Position numbers and translations under genes: made by a program
NCBI GenBank assembly: GCA_025991245.1
Contig: BQMJ01000024.1
Location: forward strand, 124,001-188,000
DNA length: 64,000 nt
Direction: 5' to 3'
Source: Galdieria partita
Taxonomy: Eukaryota > Rhodophyta > Bangiophyceae > Galdieriales > Galdieriaceae
The notes under the pieces: model-generated
Databases searched by the model: none
The model's input: the letters and a program-made list of their open reading frames with translations, nothing else
What the model was told of the DNA's origin: nothing
Part shown: piece by piece, positions 20,080 to 31,824 of the stretch
Numbering within the stretch: position 1 is the stretch's first letter
How the letters are laid out: each line of letters starts with the position of its first letter

Positions 20080-22126
20080 TTATTCCAGTGGATGACTTCC
20101 TTCCAACCCTCTCCTAGGAACGTTACTAAACAATACTCGAACTTTCTTCTTCTTATTTTTCATAGGAGGAGAAGAGCTAAGAATATTCTTTCCTTCTGTA
20201 TCCAATGACGACATGGGATAGGCTTTTGGTAAAGCTTGTGATGATGTGTACTCAGGACTCTTTTTCCAACAACTTACTGACCCAGTCATCATAGAAGAAC
20301 CACACTCTCCTCCAGGAGTCATACTTGGAAAATATCCCATATGAGAAGTTACAGCTGCATAACTCGATTCTTCTTCTGTATGAACTTCACTCTGTTCGTC
20401 ATTAGATAGACCAACTCCGAGACTAGGGAAGGACTCCTCATTCATATCAACTGAAAATGAAACTTGACTCCGAAACCATTTCTTTCTCTCTTCTTCATAT
20501 GCGGGAGTCGAGTCTCTTTCACGTTGAAAGGCCAACTCTTCTTCCTCTCTTCGAAGTCGTTCTTTTGCTCTCCATTGCAGTGTCTTTGCAAACTTGTTCA
20601 ATACTTTGGTTGGAAGAATAGAAGACAAGTCGAGCTACCACAAAAACAAACGTAAGCAAACAAGGAAAAGAAGAATAGGACTGCGTTATCACACCTCGAC
20701 AAAATAAAACTCACAACCTAAAGGTAAATGGGATAAAAAGCGCATTCGTCTTTTCAATTCTTCGGTCATCGTACAGCGTTCTACTTCTACCACTTTTCCT
20801 TGAATAACTTGTGGTGCAAAGCATAAATGTTCATAATGATCTAACAAACACCTCACATTGAATGGATGCAAGTAAACATCTTGACCACTCTCTGCTTGAA
20901 ACAGAAATCGAAAGTCATAGAGTTGAGAGGGATCCACATCGACGGACTGCAATTCATCTTTCATCGTACATTCATCTTGAGAAGAAATTTGGAAGAATCT
21001 TTCTCTTCCTCGTTGACGAATATTTGCCTCCAAATACCTCTTCTTCTGTAACAACTCCTCCACTGCATAGTCTGCATACGGAATATAGGAAGAGTCCTCT
21101 ATCACCACTTGTTCTATATCTCTTTCATCTCTCTCAACGAGATATAAAAGACGTTCTTCGTTTGCAATGAATATCCTCGAATAGATTGGTTGCATATGGC
21201 AGCCACGATGATCTTCTTTGTGGTCATCTGGAATACTGCAATCCGTTAAATACGACTGCCAAGAGTCACGGCAAAAGGGCCTTGCTATGAAAGACTCTTT
21301 TCTTCTAATAACAAGTCTCATGTATTGTTCTATTCCAACATAACACGGTGCAACCAATCGAATATCTACTGGACGCAAATCTTCCAAACGAAGCTTCTTT
21401 CCACATAGAGGGCATCTACACGCTGCCATATCATGAAAGGAAAAAAACCTCAAGATACACAAAAGACAAAACAAATGTCCGCTAAAGAGAAACTTTCAGA
21501 AATCAATAACAACGCATAGTGTCTATCATATATACCATTTTGTCACTCGTGGGGCTCGAATTTCATCCAAACACACTGGACAGCACAAGTTTTCTTCAAC
21601 TTCATTATGAAACATAACAACTGCTTCCACGTCTGGCCACTCGACTGCGATATCTAATAAACTATTTCCAGTATATACCTGTGCACTTCTACGGATGGCA
21701 AAATGATAACTAGTTAAAGGAAAGTTTTCTTTGTTGGATTCCGACTCGTTCACATGAATAGAGTCTAGTTGAGAACCACCAAGTCTTTGACGAGAAACTC
21801 TTCGTCCGTTATCAATAGAAGCTTCAAACGAAGGACAAACATCATTGCCCAAGTCTCTTCTCTCATAATAAACCTTGGTTGCGTTCCCACCGGTAACTTC
21901 TGGGAAGTCAATCTAACAGCACTCAAAACGTGCAACTGATCAGTTTCAATATGCAACTTACTTGACTACACGTTGCATTTTGACAACGGGCTTCCTTATT
22001 GCTTTGTTTTTTCTTATGTGAACCTATTTCATGGGGCTCAGTTGGATGTCTCATATGCTCACAGAAAATCACACTACTAGTAGCCTGAGTGGTGCTGTGT
22101 TGCGAATATACGTTCCAGTAACTCAT
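20080..22126 (-). CDS. RNF10: RNF10/Mag2-type RING finger E3 ubiquitin ligase
   Basis: Four exons make up the gene. After a hydrophilic N-terminus, an intron inside the RING (donor at TG, phase 2) restores CCPVCLDEIRAPRVTKCGHL followed by FCLLCILRFF and CRCPLCGKKL, a C3HC4 RING. The downstream region has the features typical of RNF10: VYLHPFNVRCLLDHY, QGKVVEVERCTMTEELKRR and RFLSHLPLGCEFYFVE, then a basic helix ending LQWRAKERLRREEEE. RNF10 and yeast Mag2 ubiquitinate 40S ribosomal proteins on stalled or faulty ribosomes. A transcription-related role is also reported for the family. The last intron (about 60 nt near 20640-20700) joins FVE to LDLSSILPTKVLN. Confidence 0.85.
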
Positions 22127-22482
22127 TTTTCAAACTGTACTCTCTTCTTACAATATAGTTATTGGGGTGAAATAACTGAGGCATGATAAGCTTCAATTAT
22201 ACATCTGTTGAATAAACATATAACAAAACTGGTTCAACTGCTCCCTTTGTTTCAACAATTCAAATACAATAAACTTGTTAAAACGGAAAACTCCGCACTG
22301 AACCCAAGTACTCGTAGTAAGCAGTGAACTGCCCCCGATCCGATTCTTCAACGCCCACAGTTAGTTTCGCTCTCTTTGCCGTTTTCTGTTGAAGGAAATT
22401 TGAGGGTGCGTAGGATGCATCGTGATTGAATATTCTTTGGTCAGTCAATCAAAATATTTATTCAAACGACAATCCAGCTGAA
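22127..22482. other. Gene-free stretch between RNF10-type and SELENOF-like genes
   Basis: About 355 bases, with a patch of higher G+C around 22300-22430. I compared it with conserved cores of U1, U2, U4, U5, U6, SRP and RNase P RNAs from memory and saw no match. Confidence 0.25.
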
Positions 22483-23094
22483 TCACTCCCATAAAAATAA
22501 GGATAGAAAATCTACCAAGTCAGAACGCTTCCATTTTTCTAAATAAAATATTTTGGCTGGAAAGTTTTTTTATAACGTGTCATGAAAGGATAAATGTACT
22601 GACCTGGAGTATCAAGACTGGTAAAAGCTCTCAACAAAGGTCTAACAAGAGTTTGCGTCGTCCGGATTCGAAGCTTAGAAAACAAACCAACTTGGCCTGA
22701 ATCTAAAAACTCTTTCAGCTTGAAATACAAGTCAGAAAGTTCACAAGAAGCTGAGAAAAACAATCTACTTACACCTTCATATTCGGAAGCTAGAAATTGT
22801 TTCGGAGGAATCACCAATTCTACTTTGACAAATTGCCAGTTTCTCTCGTCATCACTTCCGAGCTCTTTTGAACAACACTCTTGTTTCAAGTATTCATTTG
22901 TGGTGTTGAAAGTAAAGGACGTAAACCAACTCACTCTCACAATCCTTTGCTATTTGTTGGTGTTTTATAATGGAACAAAGTTCACAAGGAAGTCTTTTGG
23001 TGTCGAATCCTTTCATAGAACAACTGTTCTCTGCTACGGAAACACAAAGAAGAAATATTAGATACAACCAAAGTATAGTCGTGACGCGGTTCAT
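22483..23094 (-). CDS. SELENOF (Sep15)-like ER luminal protein lacking the redox motif
   Basis: Four exons are predicted. The N-terminus is a signal peptide (RVTTILWLYLIFLLCVSVAE). The Cys-rich domain follows: NSCSMKGFDTKRLPCELCSI, then KDCEKCCSKELG across the first intron. This is the C-x3-GF...LxCxxC...DCxxCC pattern with which SELENOF binds UDP-glucose:glycoprotein glucosyltransferase in the ER. The thioredoxin-like part aligns (LKEFLDSGQVGLFSKLRIRT, and EKWKRSDLVDFL for the terminal KWxxDxxxxFL). The CxU/CxC segment is replaced by VELVIPPKQF, with no cysteine and no in-frame TGA. The protein may therefore keep the glycoprotein quality-control contact without thiol-disulfide activity. Exon joins are inferred from frame and family pattern. 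Confidence 0.7.
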
Positions 23095-23235
23095 ATTCCT
23101 GCTTGAAACACAAAGAGAGAAAGAAAACAACAACACGATTCACGCAACCATCACAATTTCTTTTACAAAATCAACCATTTCTCTCAAAGGTGATGGCCAC
23201 TTTTCCATCATCACAACGATATCATTTATTCTCTA

Positions 23236-24828
23236 TCACTGTCTCATCGTGGCTATATCCACTTGAGGATCTCTATTCATTCTCATCGATTGAACACCAC
23301 CCAAGGCAAATCGACTAGCAAAGTCTAGCAACTTACGATAACGTGCATCTCCAAATAGTATACTCGAAACAGACTCTTGTCTTATCAAAGCTCTGGCAAG
23401 TTTTTGCTATTGCAAAGAGTCATTGACATATTTCTCATATATGAAGGCGATGTATTCTAACCTTTGCGTCCAAAAGTGGTTTGTTGTCTACCACATCGTT
23501 CACAATAATATCCACTATTCCAGCTGTACAAGACAATTTACGTAAACCCCAATCCTTTTCTGCTATAGCTTCAAGAACGATAAATACAGCAATCGACTGA
23601 GAAAGAAATGGCTGACGTGCCAAGACAAATAAAGTTTCCAATAAAGGACCCTAGAATCATAAAAAGGACCACTTGCAACTGTAGAAAGTCATACCTTGCG
23701 ATACATTTCAAATAGTTGTTTTGAACTAGTCTCATCTGAACTGTTCAATAATGATGCTATACAATATAAACAAGCTGTACGGATTCGTTCCTCTGGAGTG
23801 TCCAACGCAGATAAAACCAAAGTTAACAACTCCTCATTCCAAACCACTTCCATTCCTTTACGAGTACTTGCAATGGCACTAAGTGCATAGAATGCTGACT
23901 CTTGTTTGTCTAGATCCTCCCTATTCTCAATTAACCGACCTAACAAAGGCACAAAGGGTTCAACTAGAGCTAATGGATCCACATGTTCCAAACTGGCGAC
24001 TCGAGCTATCCACTTGAGAATAGCGCTTTGAAGTAATCGAAGTTGCACGTTGTCCATATCTGTGGAATCGTCCGACAACAAAGAATATAAAGTAGAAAGG
24101 ATTCCACTATTTGTCACATACCAAGTTGCATTTTCTACAGATACAAAAGTTGCTAATAATTCCAAAATATTTAGTTGAAAAAGAACATCCACAGAAGACT
24201 GCAATTGTTCGACTAGAATAGAGCATACTTTAGCTGCTAACGAAGCATTCGAGACTTGTACGAGCCAGTCAATCAACCATTGCAGCGCACGAGTTCTAAC
24301 AGTTGTATTCATTCCACTACCTCCCTCGGCATAACCTTCCAACTTGGAAGCAATATATTCACAGGTAAGTTCAGAAGCCACTTTAACGACACAAAGGATT
24401 GCGCTCTTTAACTGTTTTACCAACTCGAGGTCCTCTTCTCGAATAAGCGCTAACATGCTATCGATAATTTGCTGTTCTTGAAAAGATTCTATACAGGTAG
24501 GATTCCACAAGACTAACTTTTCTACAGCCAGGCAGCATACCTTTTGTGTCTCACACTGCCCCGATGATATACCTTGTCTTATCAAATAAATACCTTCCTT
24601 CGAGTTTAGTTGTTGTAGTGTGACTGGATAATCCAACAATTGCTTCCAAGCGTTGCTCAAGAGTAGGGTATTCTCTTCTCTTTGTTGTTGGTTTTCTACA
24701 AACAACAATTCACCCAACCTTTGAAGTGATATTTGTTGAAAAAGTTTTTCACAACTACTCTGTGTATTGGGTTCCTGAAGGTACTTTTTGATTAGTTGAA
24801 TGTCTTGCTCAGAAGTACTTGACCTCAT
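23236..24828 (-). CDS. PSMD5: 26S proteasome assembly chaperone PSMD5 (S5b)-like protein
   Basis: The first exon (from the ATG at 24828) is a long all-helical ARM/HEAT-type protein with repeated leucine-rich helices. Two further exons (near 23435-23641 and 23236-23390) add ETLFVLARQPFLSQSIAVFI followed by LEAIAEKDWGLRKL, and KLARALIRQESVSSILFGDA followed by RYRKLLDFASRF. The KxxxLRxxPF...AAIAxxxWG and end-domain pattern match PSMD5. That protein binds the Rpt1-Rpt2 module and helps build the 19S base, then leaves the mature proteasome. The length, about 495 residues, fits the family. The next gene upstream on the same strand ends only 27 bp before this start. Confidence 0.75.
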
Positions 24829-24855
24829 CCTAGAAACAATCCCACTCAATGCTTT

Positions 24856-27512
24856 TTATTCCAAACTTGTTTGGGACGAAGCAGTGAACACTATGGAAAC
24901 TTCAATGGATCCAGCATGTTTAGGAGTCAAAGTAAATACTCCTTGTATAACAGGTGTATCCAGACAATTGGCCAAAGGAAAGGTAACTTTGCCTATTGGT
25001 TCGTGTTGGGATATACTATTCACCGAAACGAGCTGTACAATCAACTCTTGTCTAAGAATATTGACACAATACAGTTCAAACGTTTCATTCCAATAAGGAT
25101 TCTCACGATCCTCTCCGTGGAAAGGAACTGTTTCGAATATTTGATCTTCGAGTTGCAACAATGCCATTGGAACACCAAGCCGATGAGAAGAAGAATATTT
25201 GCTTCCCAAAGATAGTCCAAAACCTCTAATAATATTTACTCTTAAAACACCACCAAAGTTACTTGCAACGAGACTCAGACGTTGATCACGATCATATAAA
25301 TGTGAAGCATTGATTGACTTTCTTAAATGATGTTGTTCGTTTTCCTCCTCTTTATACTCAGTAGAATAGGAATCCATTCGAAGAGGGTCGAAAATGGAAG
25401 TTTCACAATTATTGGTAATTCCTTGGCTGCTGACTCGTGAAGAAGACTCCGTAGTTGTGGGCTTATTTGTAGCAGTTCTTAACGATGTCAACGCAGCAAG
25501 CGCTATTTCATTCAGTTTCTTTTTCGTTGTTTGAAAACCAAAAGTCATCGAAGACTCATCATTCTTATGGGTTACTTTATCCAATAATGTATTGACGGGT
25601 AAGTTGCTCTTCGATGTAACAACAGATGAGGATTCGCTGGTCGTATTGGCTTCTAAACAGCCAAGTTCAAAGAGACTACGACTCTTCTTTACAGGTGAAT
25701 GGGAAGAAGACGTCAAACTCGGATTGGCGGGAATAGTTCCATTAAGCCATCTATAAAAGAACAATTCAATCTATGAGAATGAAACAACATCTTCTACTAT
25801 CCTACCCTGCAACCCAAGGATTGGTTCGCTGCGTTTCTCCACTTTGTGAGTAATCGTGTTCAAACTGAAATGCAGCCACATTTGAAGAGCTTTGTTGTAC
25901 AGGAGGTTGGTTTCTGCTTTCAATGGGGCTTTTCTGTCCTTTGTAGTTACAAGTTTTATCTTTGCCACCATCAAAAGGAATATAGAAAGCCTCGATATAT
26001 AAAGAACCACTAGCGGCATCATCCAAAGAATACCAATTCGAAATAGTTTCTCCTCCCATCAAACCTTTCAAAGGCAATTCCAATAAACCTAACAAGTCTT
26101 CCTTCTCTCGTTTCCCAGTTGGAGCATTTAACACGTAAATAAAAATATTCTCAACCGATGGATCCTTATCAAAAAATTGTCAAAGTCAAACATAGAATCT
26201 TTAGAAGCAAAGTTACTTGCACAAAGAATTCAAAAGACTGAGACCATACTGGATGAAGACTGCCATGAACAACTCTCGTCCTTTTCTTTTGTGTACCTAA
26301 ATAAAGAACAGTAAACGCATTGACTGTTCCTCCAAATACTGGTGGATGCAAATCTTTGGCTTCCTTAACTTTGACTCTAACCATGCCAACCATGACATCC
26401 TTGAGAACCTTTCCCTGCTGACTAGCTTGGTACCAAGATTCAATAGGAAAGGATACCTTGTACCCATAAGTTATTGTCAACCATTGCAACTAAGACTTAC
26501 TTTTCTTGGATAAACTGCCCAATCTTGAACAGTATCAGTCAAATGCCTTCGAATCCAATCAGACAAAACAGGAATGTCCCTGGATAAATGAGATTTCCGT
26601 TCTTACAACTAGTATACACAACTCACATCATATCGAGCGTCTTAAGTGGAACCAATTTCAAGTCAATCCAAGGCTTCCTTATAAAGGAAAAATGTACGAC
26701 ACTGAAATAGGGAGCTCTATCAACCAATTGTACGTGAACCAATGCCTAGAAATTCCATTCAATACTCAATGATAACAACAACAATAATAATAACAACAAA
26801 CTTTGGCAGCAAATGCAAAATCAGAGAGCAGAATGGGTATTTGAACTCCAAATATTTGGCGACTAAAATTGATGACAAGGATCATGAAAGCAGTTCCTGT
26901 ATAGTGCAAGTCGAATTCTAACTGCACTTCATAAGAGGATTTGATTCTGTTCACTCTTACATGAGAGCATTCCGGTGCCTAGGTTACTTTAAAATACTTT
27001 TCCTGATAGTGTTATATAACGATACGAACCTTAGTTCCCAATTTCAGTTCAGGTATTTGAAATACTTCCACATATTTGGGACGTGTCAGGTTGAGTCGAC
27101 TAGCAATTCTTTCTCTTAGCCATCTACTCAAGCCTACGTTTTCAGTAACCCATAACTTCTTTACCAGGACATTGAACCATTCACAAGATTCTTCTCTCCA
27201 TATATTCACCCCTGGGACCCAGTGGTTTTCCGTACTAGACGGTAGTTCTGTACAAGAGTCCTCTTGGGCAACAGATTCCTTCCTAGACAGCTCTATTCGG
27301 TCTCGCAACTCACGACGTACTTGTCTCTCTCTATCAAATAAATAAACAGCGTATGCCAACAAAATAATATAGATAACAGGAAACTGTGACTTCCCCAAGA
27401 TGTATGCCAACAATAACAACAAACAGTGTACTTTGTAGCGTTGTATAGGAAACCAAACAGGTAAAAATAGTCGAGCCCTATCTATACACTTCCAGTCTTG
27501 TAAGTAACGCAT
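24856..27512 (-). CDS. SMP- and C2-domain membrane tether (extended synaptotagmin/tricalbin type)
   Basis: This multi-exon protein starts with a hydrophobic hairpin (about residues 30-58, CLLLLLAYILGKSQFPVIYI, then ILLAYAVYLF) followed by a coiled basic segment. The SMP lipid-transfer domain reads EWFNVLVKKLWV...RPKYVEVFQIPELKLGTK, then APECSHVRVNRIKSSYEVQL across the first intron, and QIFGVQIPILLSDFAFAAK. The first C2 domain is MVRVKVKEAKDLHPPVFGGT; a second begins GVLRVNIIRGFGLSLGSKYS and ends near the C-terminus. Between them lies a Ser/Thr-rich linker. Proteins with this order tether the ER to the plasma membrane and move glycerolipids. The Asp residues that bind calcium in C2 loops are poorly conserved here, so calcium control is doubtful. 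Confidence 0.82.
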
Positions 27513-27832
27513 AATGCATTATCGTCAAGGTTAACAAAGAATACAAACAGGTTTCCAATACCGCCTTTGCAATTCCAGTTTCTAATCCAATGAATCCAAC
27601 AACATTCTTCCAGAGTTTTTAGATATGAACCTAACTATCACTTATTCTGTCGATAACAGACTAAAGCTACAAAATTTGTGCCATGATAGTCAATCATCAA
27701 ACATTTCCTTGTGTAAACATATTTCAATGTAATTTATATCGGAAATAGAAAAATGTTGATATGCGTCCCTTTATAGATGAGCACATTCACTAATATAGCC
27801 GTTTAGAATGTTGTCGTTGTTCTCAATGGTAA
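27513..27832. other. Gene-free stretch
   Basis: About 320 AT-rich bases between the start of the SMP/C2 gene and the end of the HAD phosphatase gene, both minus. Nothing recognised. Confidence 0.25.
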
Positions 27833-28707
27833 CTATCGAATGTTGGATGAATGCCTTGCTTTGGCTATTCTTTCAAGTACACTGAGTGACATCTCTTCAA
27901 AGCTATGAAATACAATATCTGCAAAAGGTTCCAATACTTCACGAGGTAAACTTGTAGCTATTCCTACAGCACAAGCACCAGCCTGCTTTCAAATATGACT
28001 CTTAAAATGACATACAAATACATTCTCTTACATTCTTAGCAGCTAAAAGTCCCGCACAAGCATCTTCAATAATGACCGAATGTTCGGGAGGACATTTTAG
28101 ACGCTTCAGTACTTCCAAATACACATCAGGAGCTGGCTTTCCTTTGACAACTTGGGTAGAACTCACTATATGTTCCCTTTCGAAATAAGAAAGAATACCA
28201 GCCTATAAACACAGAAATAACAACCAATGCCAATAAATAGACAATAAACCCTACTTCTCTCAGATTGAACTCAATCTTTTCCAGAGTTCCAGAAGAACCA
28301 ACACCCAAAGCAATATTACTAACAGAAGCTTCTTGAAGAAGAGTTTTCAAACCAGGAAACGTTGATAACCTTCCTCTTGCTAGATCTTGATAAATTGCAT
28401 CTTTGCAATCGTTCACCTTTTGAGAGACCCGATCTATATCAGTATCTGCAGGTAGGATTCCTTTCTTTACATAATGCTCTACGCAAGAATAAACTGATAA
28501 GCCAAAGACCTCATAAAAGTCTTTAGGAAACTCATGAGGAATATCAACACCAGTAGCTTTGAAAATAGCCTGTCGAAGAGACTCGCATGAATAAGGTTCC
28601 GAATTGACCAACACACCTATACAAAGAATAGCTTCAACTGAAGTGAGTTTCCTGAAACAATAATAAATACCATCGCAGTCAAACACAATACAAAATCGAC
28701 TTGTCAT
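27833..28707 (-). CDS. HAD-superfamily phosphatase (beta-phosphoglucomutase/CbbY-like)
   Basis: Four exons make up the gene. The start MTSRFCIVFDCDG is completed across an intron to give VLVNSEPYS, i.e. HAD motif I (DxDGxxxxSE) with the nucleophile aspartate followed by the cap. Motif II is GVGSSGTLEKIE. Motif III lysine is GKPAPDVYLEVLKRL, and motif IV is VIIEDACAGLLAA. The order and spacing are those of the beta-PGM/CbbY/epoxide-hydrolase-like subfamily. The substrate, probably a small phosphorylated sugar or glycolate-type metabolite, cannot be read. The ATG at 28707 was chosen because it is 10 residues before motif I. It is only 35 bp from the start of the divergent DUF1992 gene, so the two share an upstream region. 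Confidence 0.8.
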
Positions 28708-28742
28708 TACAACTCCCAAACTGACTTTGGGGGAATGGAAGG

Positions 28743-29809
28743 ATGCTTTGGTGCCGTAACTTTGCTGTAAGAGCAGGTGGCGTTGGAGGTAAATATGTAA
28801 CAAGAGTTGTTTAGCTTTTGATTATTGGTCACATAAAGGCGTTTGGAAAGTTTCTAATGCAGTGAATCCTTCTCGACTGGAACGCTTAGAAAAGAATGAA
28901 AGAGTGAGAAGAGCAGGTTGGGAACTTTATGACTCCAAGTTACCAAAGGTTTGGTTACAGAGCTATCAAAAATTCAACTAATTACAAATATAGGAACTTC
29001 GTGCTCAATTAATGCCGAGCTCTGACAAGGAAGTGCGAAGCTTTGTGGAAATGCGGATACGAGAAATGATTTTGAACGGTATCATTTCCTGTTCGTTGTT
29101 TATATTTTGACTGGTGTTTGTGTATTTAGGAGACTTTGAAAATCTAAAGGGAAAAGGTAAACCGTTTAACTACTCTGATTCCTCTGTCAGGGATGGGTAA
29201 GGCAGTATCTTGAAGCAAAGCACTCATGGTTTTATTGAATTTTTAGTACCTTTGATCTTGCCATGAAGATGTTAAAGAACAATGATCTGAAACCTCCTTG
29301 GTAAGGTGACCGAAGGAAGTTTTCGAGAACAATATTTGATCATAATGGTTCATACTGTCTCTAGGATTGAGTTGATGCAAGAAATAGACAAAGAAAAGAA
29401 AGCAATTCGACAGTTTCTTAGGCTTCAATGGTTGAATTATTTGGTTGCATCGAGAACTTTTGTTGACCAAGATATTTCTCTCAATAATACTGGAATTTGG
29501 TGCAAGCAAGAAGAATATTTGAAGCAGCAAATTATGCAATTGAACCGCAAAATAGATGACTTTAATTTGCAGAAACCAGAAAGGATGGATTTTATATTTA
29601 GGCTTCGTCTTCGGTGGACAGAAGAAGTAAAGCGAGCACAACTACCTTTGAGTCAAGAAGAATGTGAATGGGTCAAGTCAAAGCAAATGGAAAATTCGTC
29701 AAAGCCTTCTTTGTGTGAAAAGTCGGAAGAAATCTCTCAAGTTTCTAATAGCAACGAAAGACGTTCATCTATATCACATCTTCGTCGTCTAGTTGCTTTG
29801 TTTTGGTGA
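28743..29809 (+). CDS. DUF1992 protein (DNAJC28-like, without J domain)
   Basis: Several short exons encode VEMRIREMILNGDFENLKGK followed by GKPFNY, LAMKMLKNNDLKPPWIELMQ across a junction, and LNRKIDDFNLQKP. This series is characteristic of DUF1992: GDFxxLxGKGKPL, then LxxKMLKxxxxxPPWIEL, then LNxKIxxFNL. The last donor (TG|gtaagg near 29299) is supported because the join gives PPWIEL. DNAJC28 of animals carries the same region after a J domain. Here only DUF1992 is found, with a short N-terminus that may be an organelle presequence. The first intron (about 50 nt near 28788-28837) is the least certain. The molecular role is unknown; in animals the protein is linked to Golgi or mitochondrial trafficking. 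Confidence 0.72.
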
Positions 29810-30114
29810 TTCTTTCATCGTTATGTGGAAACAATTGCTCAAGTTTCAAGGCATCACTTACAAACAGTAAATCATACAGTGCTATTCATGAGACTTGTAA
29901 CAATCGTTTGTTTTCTTATTCATCTCGCTGAATCCGCAAATAGATGATTACTATGGCACTTGCATTGGTTTTCTTCTGTATTATACTTGCTATGAAAATA
30001 TTTAGTTTGAAACTAGAGATACATAAAAGTAACTAAGAAGACTTGCTCATGTTTATATATTGCTGAGTTGGAAAAAGTTCTTTCGTGAAAAAAGCATCAA
30101 CGACCAATCATGTC
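29810..30114. other. Gene-free stretch between convergent genes
   Basis: Short spacer between the stops of the DUF1992 gene and the protoporphyrinogen oxidase gene. Nothing recognised beyond A+T-rich 3' region sequence. Confidence 0.25.
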
Positions 30115-31824
30115 TCAAGTGACAGAAAGCAACTGTGAGCTTTCTTTGATATAATGAGATGCTCGATCAGCAAGTTGTATTCCAAACGACACACAATCTC
30201 CAAAAGAAATTCCGCTTATGTAATTACCACCTAATAGTACACCTGGAAGAGTTTCACTTATTTGATTTTGTATAGTTTCAACTCTCGAGAGATGACCCAG
30301 TTCATATTGTGGAATGGCCTTTTTCCAACGATGCACTCCCAAAACTTTAGGAAAAGCAGCGTCTTGATTCAAAAGTATTTTCCTAATATCTGAATCTACT
30401 TGTTTCACTACTTGGTCTTCAGATATGGAAGCGATATCCACATCTTGAGCACCTCCAATGTAAGAAGATAAGAGCTCATAGCCTTTTGGTACCCGATATG
30501 GAAATAGACTACTTGACCAAATGGTACCCAAAGTACGAATTTTAGTACTTCGTGGAATCAAATGACCAAAACCAGATAAAGGAAATCGAAAAGATGAGGA
30601 AGGATATGCTAAAGACACCGATATTACACAAGGATAATAGATTTGCTCTAATAAATCTGAAGCAATTGGAATGAAAGGCCTCAAAAGAGATGCAGTGATA
30701 TACGCAGGACTTGTGAATATCACTGCTTTTGTGCGTATCACTTTGGTATTTCCATTTGGTATTTCAAACACTGCAAAGTAATCACCACAAGACTGATGAC
30801 TGTTTCCAGTTCCGCTCTTCTCCAATCTTACAAGTTTCCATCCAGTCTTCACTTTGTCTGAAAGCTTCGATTGTACTGTTGTGGGATACATTTGTAAGCC
30901 ATCTCTGAATGAACCTAGAGAACCTCTTGGAACCTTGAGAGAGACTTTCGTTTCTTTCTTTCCTGTCTTCTTGTTCTTTGATTCAAACATTCGAATAATA
31001 GCTCCTTCGATAAGGCTTTGAGTAACACCTTTTTCTTCCAAGGCCTGAACTCGTTTGAATGCAGCTTTCATACTCAGTTTCGAAGGATCACCAGCATATA
31101 CACCACTAATAAAGGGATCAACAAGACGCTCATACACCTCTTGTCCTAAATGTCTCGTTACAAATTCTCGCACCGTTTCTTCTTTCCTTCCGAGATTCAT
31201 TGGAGCAAAACCAATAGCTCCTAACAAGGCGCGCAACTTTCCTCCTGTGGACAGAAGAGAAAGATTGCAGGCTTCCAAGGGACTTGAAGGAATCTTATGA
31301 AGTTTATCGTTATAAAACACATATCGTGGCAGCTTTGAATCGGCCAAGACTAACTTGTCTACCAAACCCAACTTTTCAGTCATAGCAAGAATATCTGGAG
31401 TAGGTTGGAACGTGTTTGGACCTTCTTCCCAAATGAAACCTCCTTCCTTTCTAGAAATAATATTTCCTCCAACTTGTTCATTCTTTTCAGCGACCAACAC
31501 ATCAACCCCACACTCAGCCAACTGAAACGCTGCAGTACTTCCTGTGACTCCCGAACCAATAATCAACACACTACATACACCGTCTTCAGTTGATTGACTG
31601 GTTACTGCTTTCCAACTTCCTCTAGTTGGCAATATCGGAAGGCGACCAGTTGGTCTCCGTTGTTCAGTAAACCTTTGTCTTTTTACATACAAGTCATTTC
31701 CGTAAAGCCAGCAATTTCTATTTTTGCAGACATAACGCTTGCTCGAATGAATACTTTTGTGTTTCACTAACTGTGCTGCTTTGACAAACGCGTTTGGACA
31801 GTACCCAAAGAATCCACTGCTCAT
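30115..31824 (-). CDS. PPOX: Protoporphyrinogen IX oxidase, plastid type
   Basis: This is a single exon of 569 residues. About 80 N-terminal residues rich in Lys, Arg and Ser and poor in acids form a likely plastid transit peptide. The FAD-binding dinucleotide fold reads SVLIIGSGVTGSTAAFQLAE, with acidic residue EKNEQVGGNI. Other family segments are EEGPNTFQP, LVDPFISGVYAGDPSKLSMK and AFKRV, and near the end GVLLGGNYISGISFGDCV, which is the second FAD contact. The enzyme oxidises protoporphyrinogen IX to protoporphyrin IX, the last common step before heme and chlorophyll branch. Length and motif order match the HemY/PPOX1 form of plants and cyanobacteria. It is the target of diphenyl-ether herbicides in plants (established for the family). 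Confidence 0.93.
   Translation of the reverse strand: MSSGFFGYCPNAFVKAAQLVKHKSIHSSKRYVCKNRNCWLYGNDLYVKRQRFTEQRRPTGRLPILPTRGSWKAVTSQSTEDGVCSVLIIGSGVTGSTAAFQLAECGVDVLVAEKNEQVGGNIISRKEGGFIWEEGPNTFQPTPDILAMTEKLGLVDKLVLADSKLPRYVFYNDKLHKIPSSPLEACNLSLLSTGGKLRALLGAIGFAPMNLGRKEETVREFVTRHLGQEVYERLVDPFISGVYAGDPSKLSMKAAFKRVQALEEKGVTQSLIEGAIIRMFESKNKKTGKKETKVSLKVPRGSLGSFRDGLQMYPTTVQSKLSDKVKTGWKLVRLEKSGTGNSHQSCGDYFAVFEIPNGNTKVIRTKAVIFTSPAYITASLLRPFIPIASDLLEQIYYPCVISVSLAYPSSSFRFPLSGFGHLIPRSTKIRTLGTIWSSSLFPYRVPKGYELLSSYIGGAQDVDIASISEDQVVKQVDSDIRKILLNQDAAFPKVLGVHRWKKAIPQYELGHLSRVETIQNQISETLPGVLLGGNYISGISFGDCVSFGIQLADRASHYIKESSQLLSVT

Noticed and set aside
22300-22430. Possible structured RNA in a G+C-richer patch
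   Set aside because: No match to remembered cores of spliceosomal, SRP or RNase P RNAs; not enough evidence to name an RNA gene.
22483-23094. Selenocysteine codon in the SELENOF-like gene
   Set aside because: No in-frame TGA is found inside the exons; TGA appears only as the final stop.
29243-29641. Minus-strand frame of 132 codons
   Set aside because: Antisense to the conserved DUF1992 exons.
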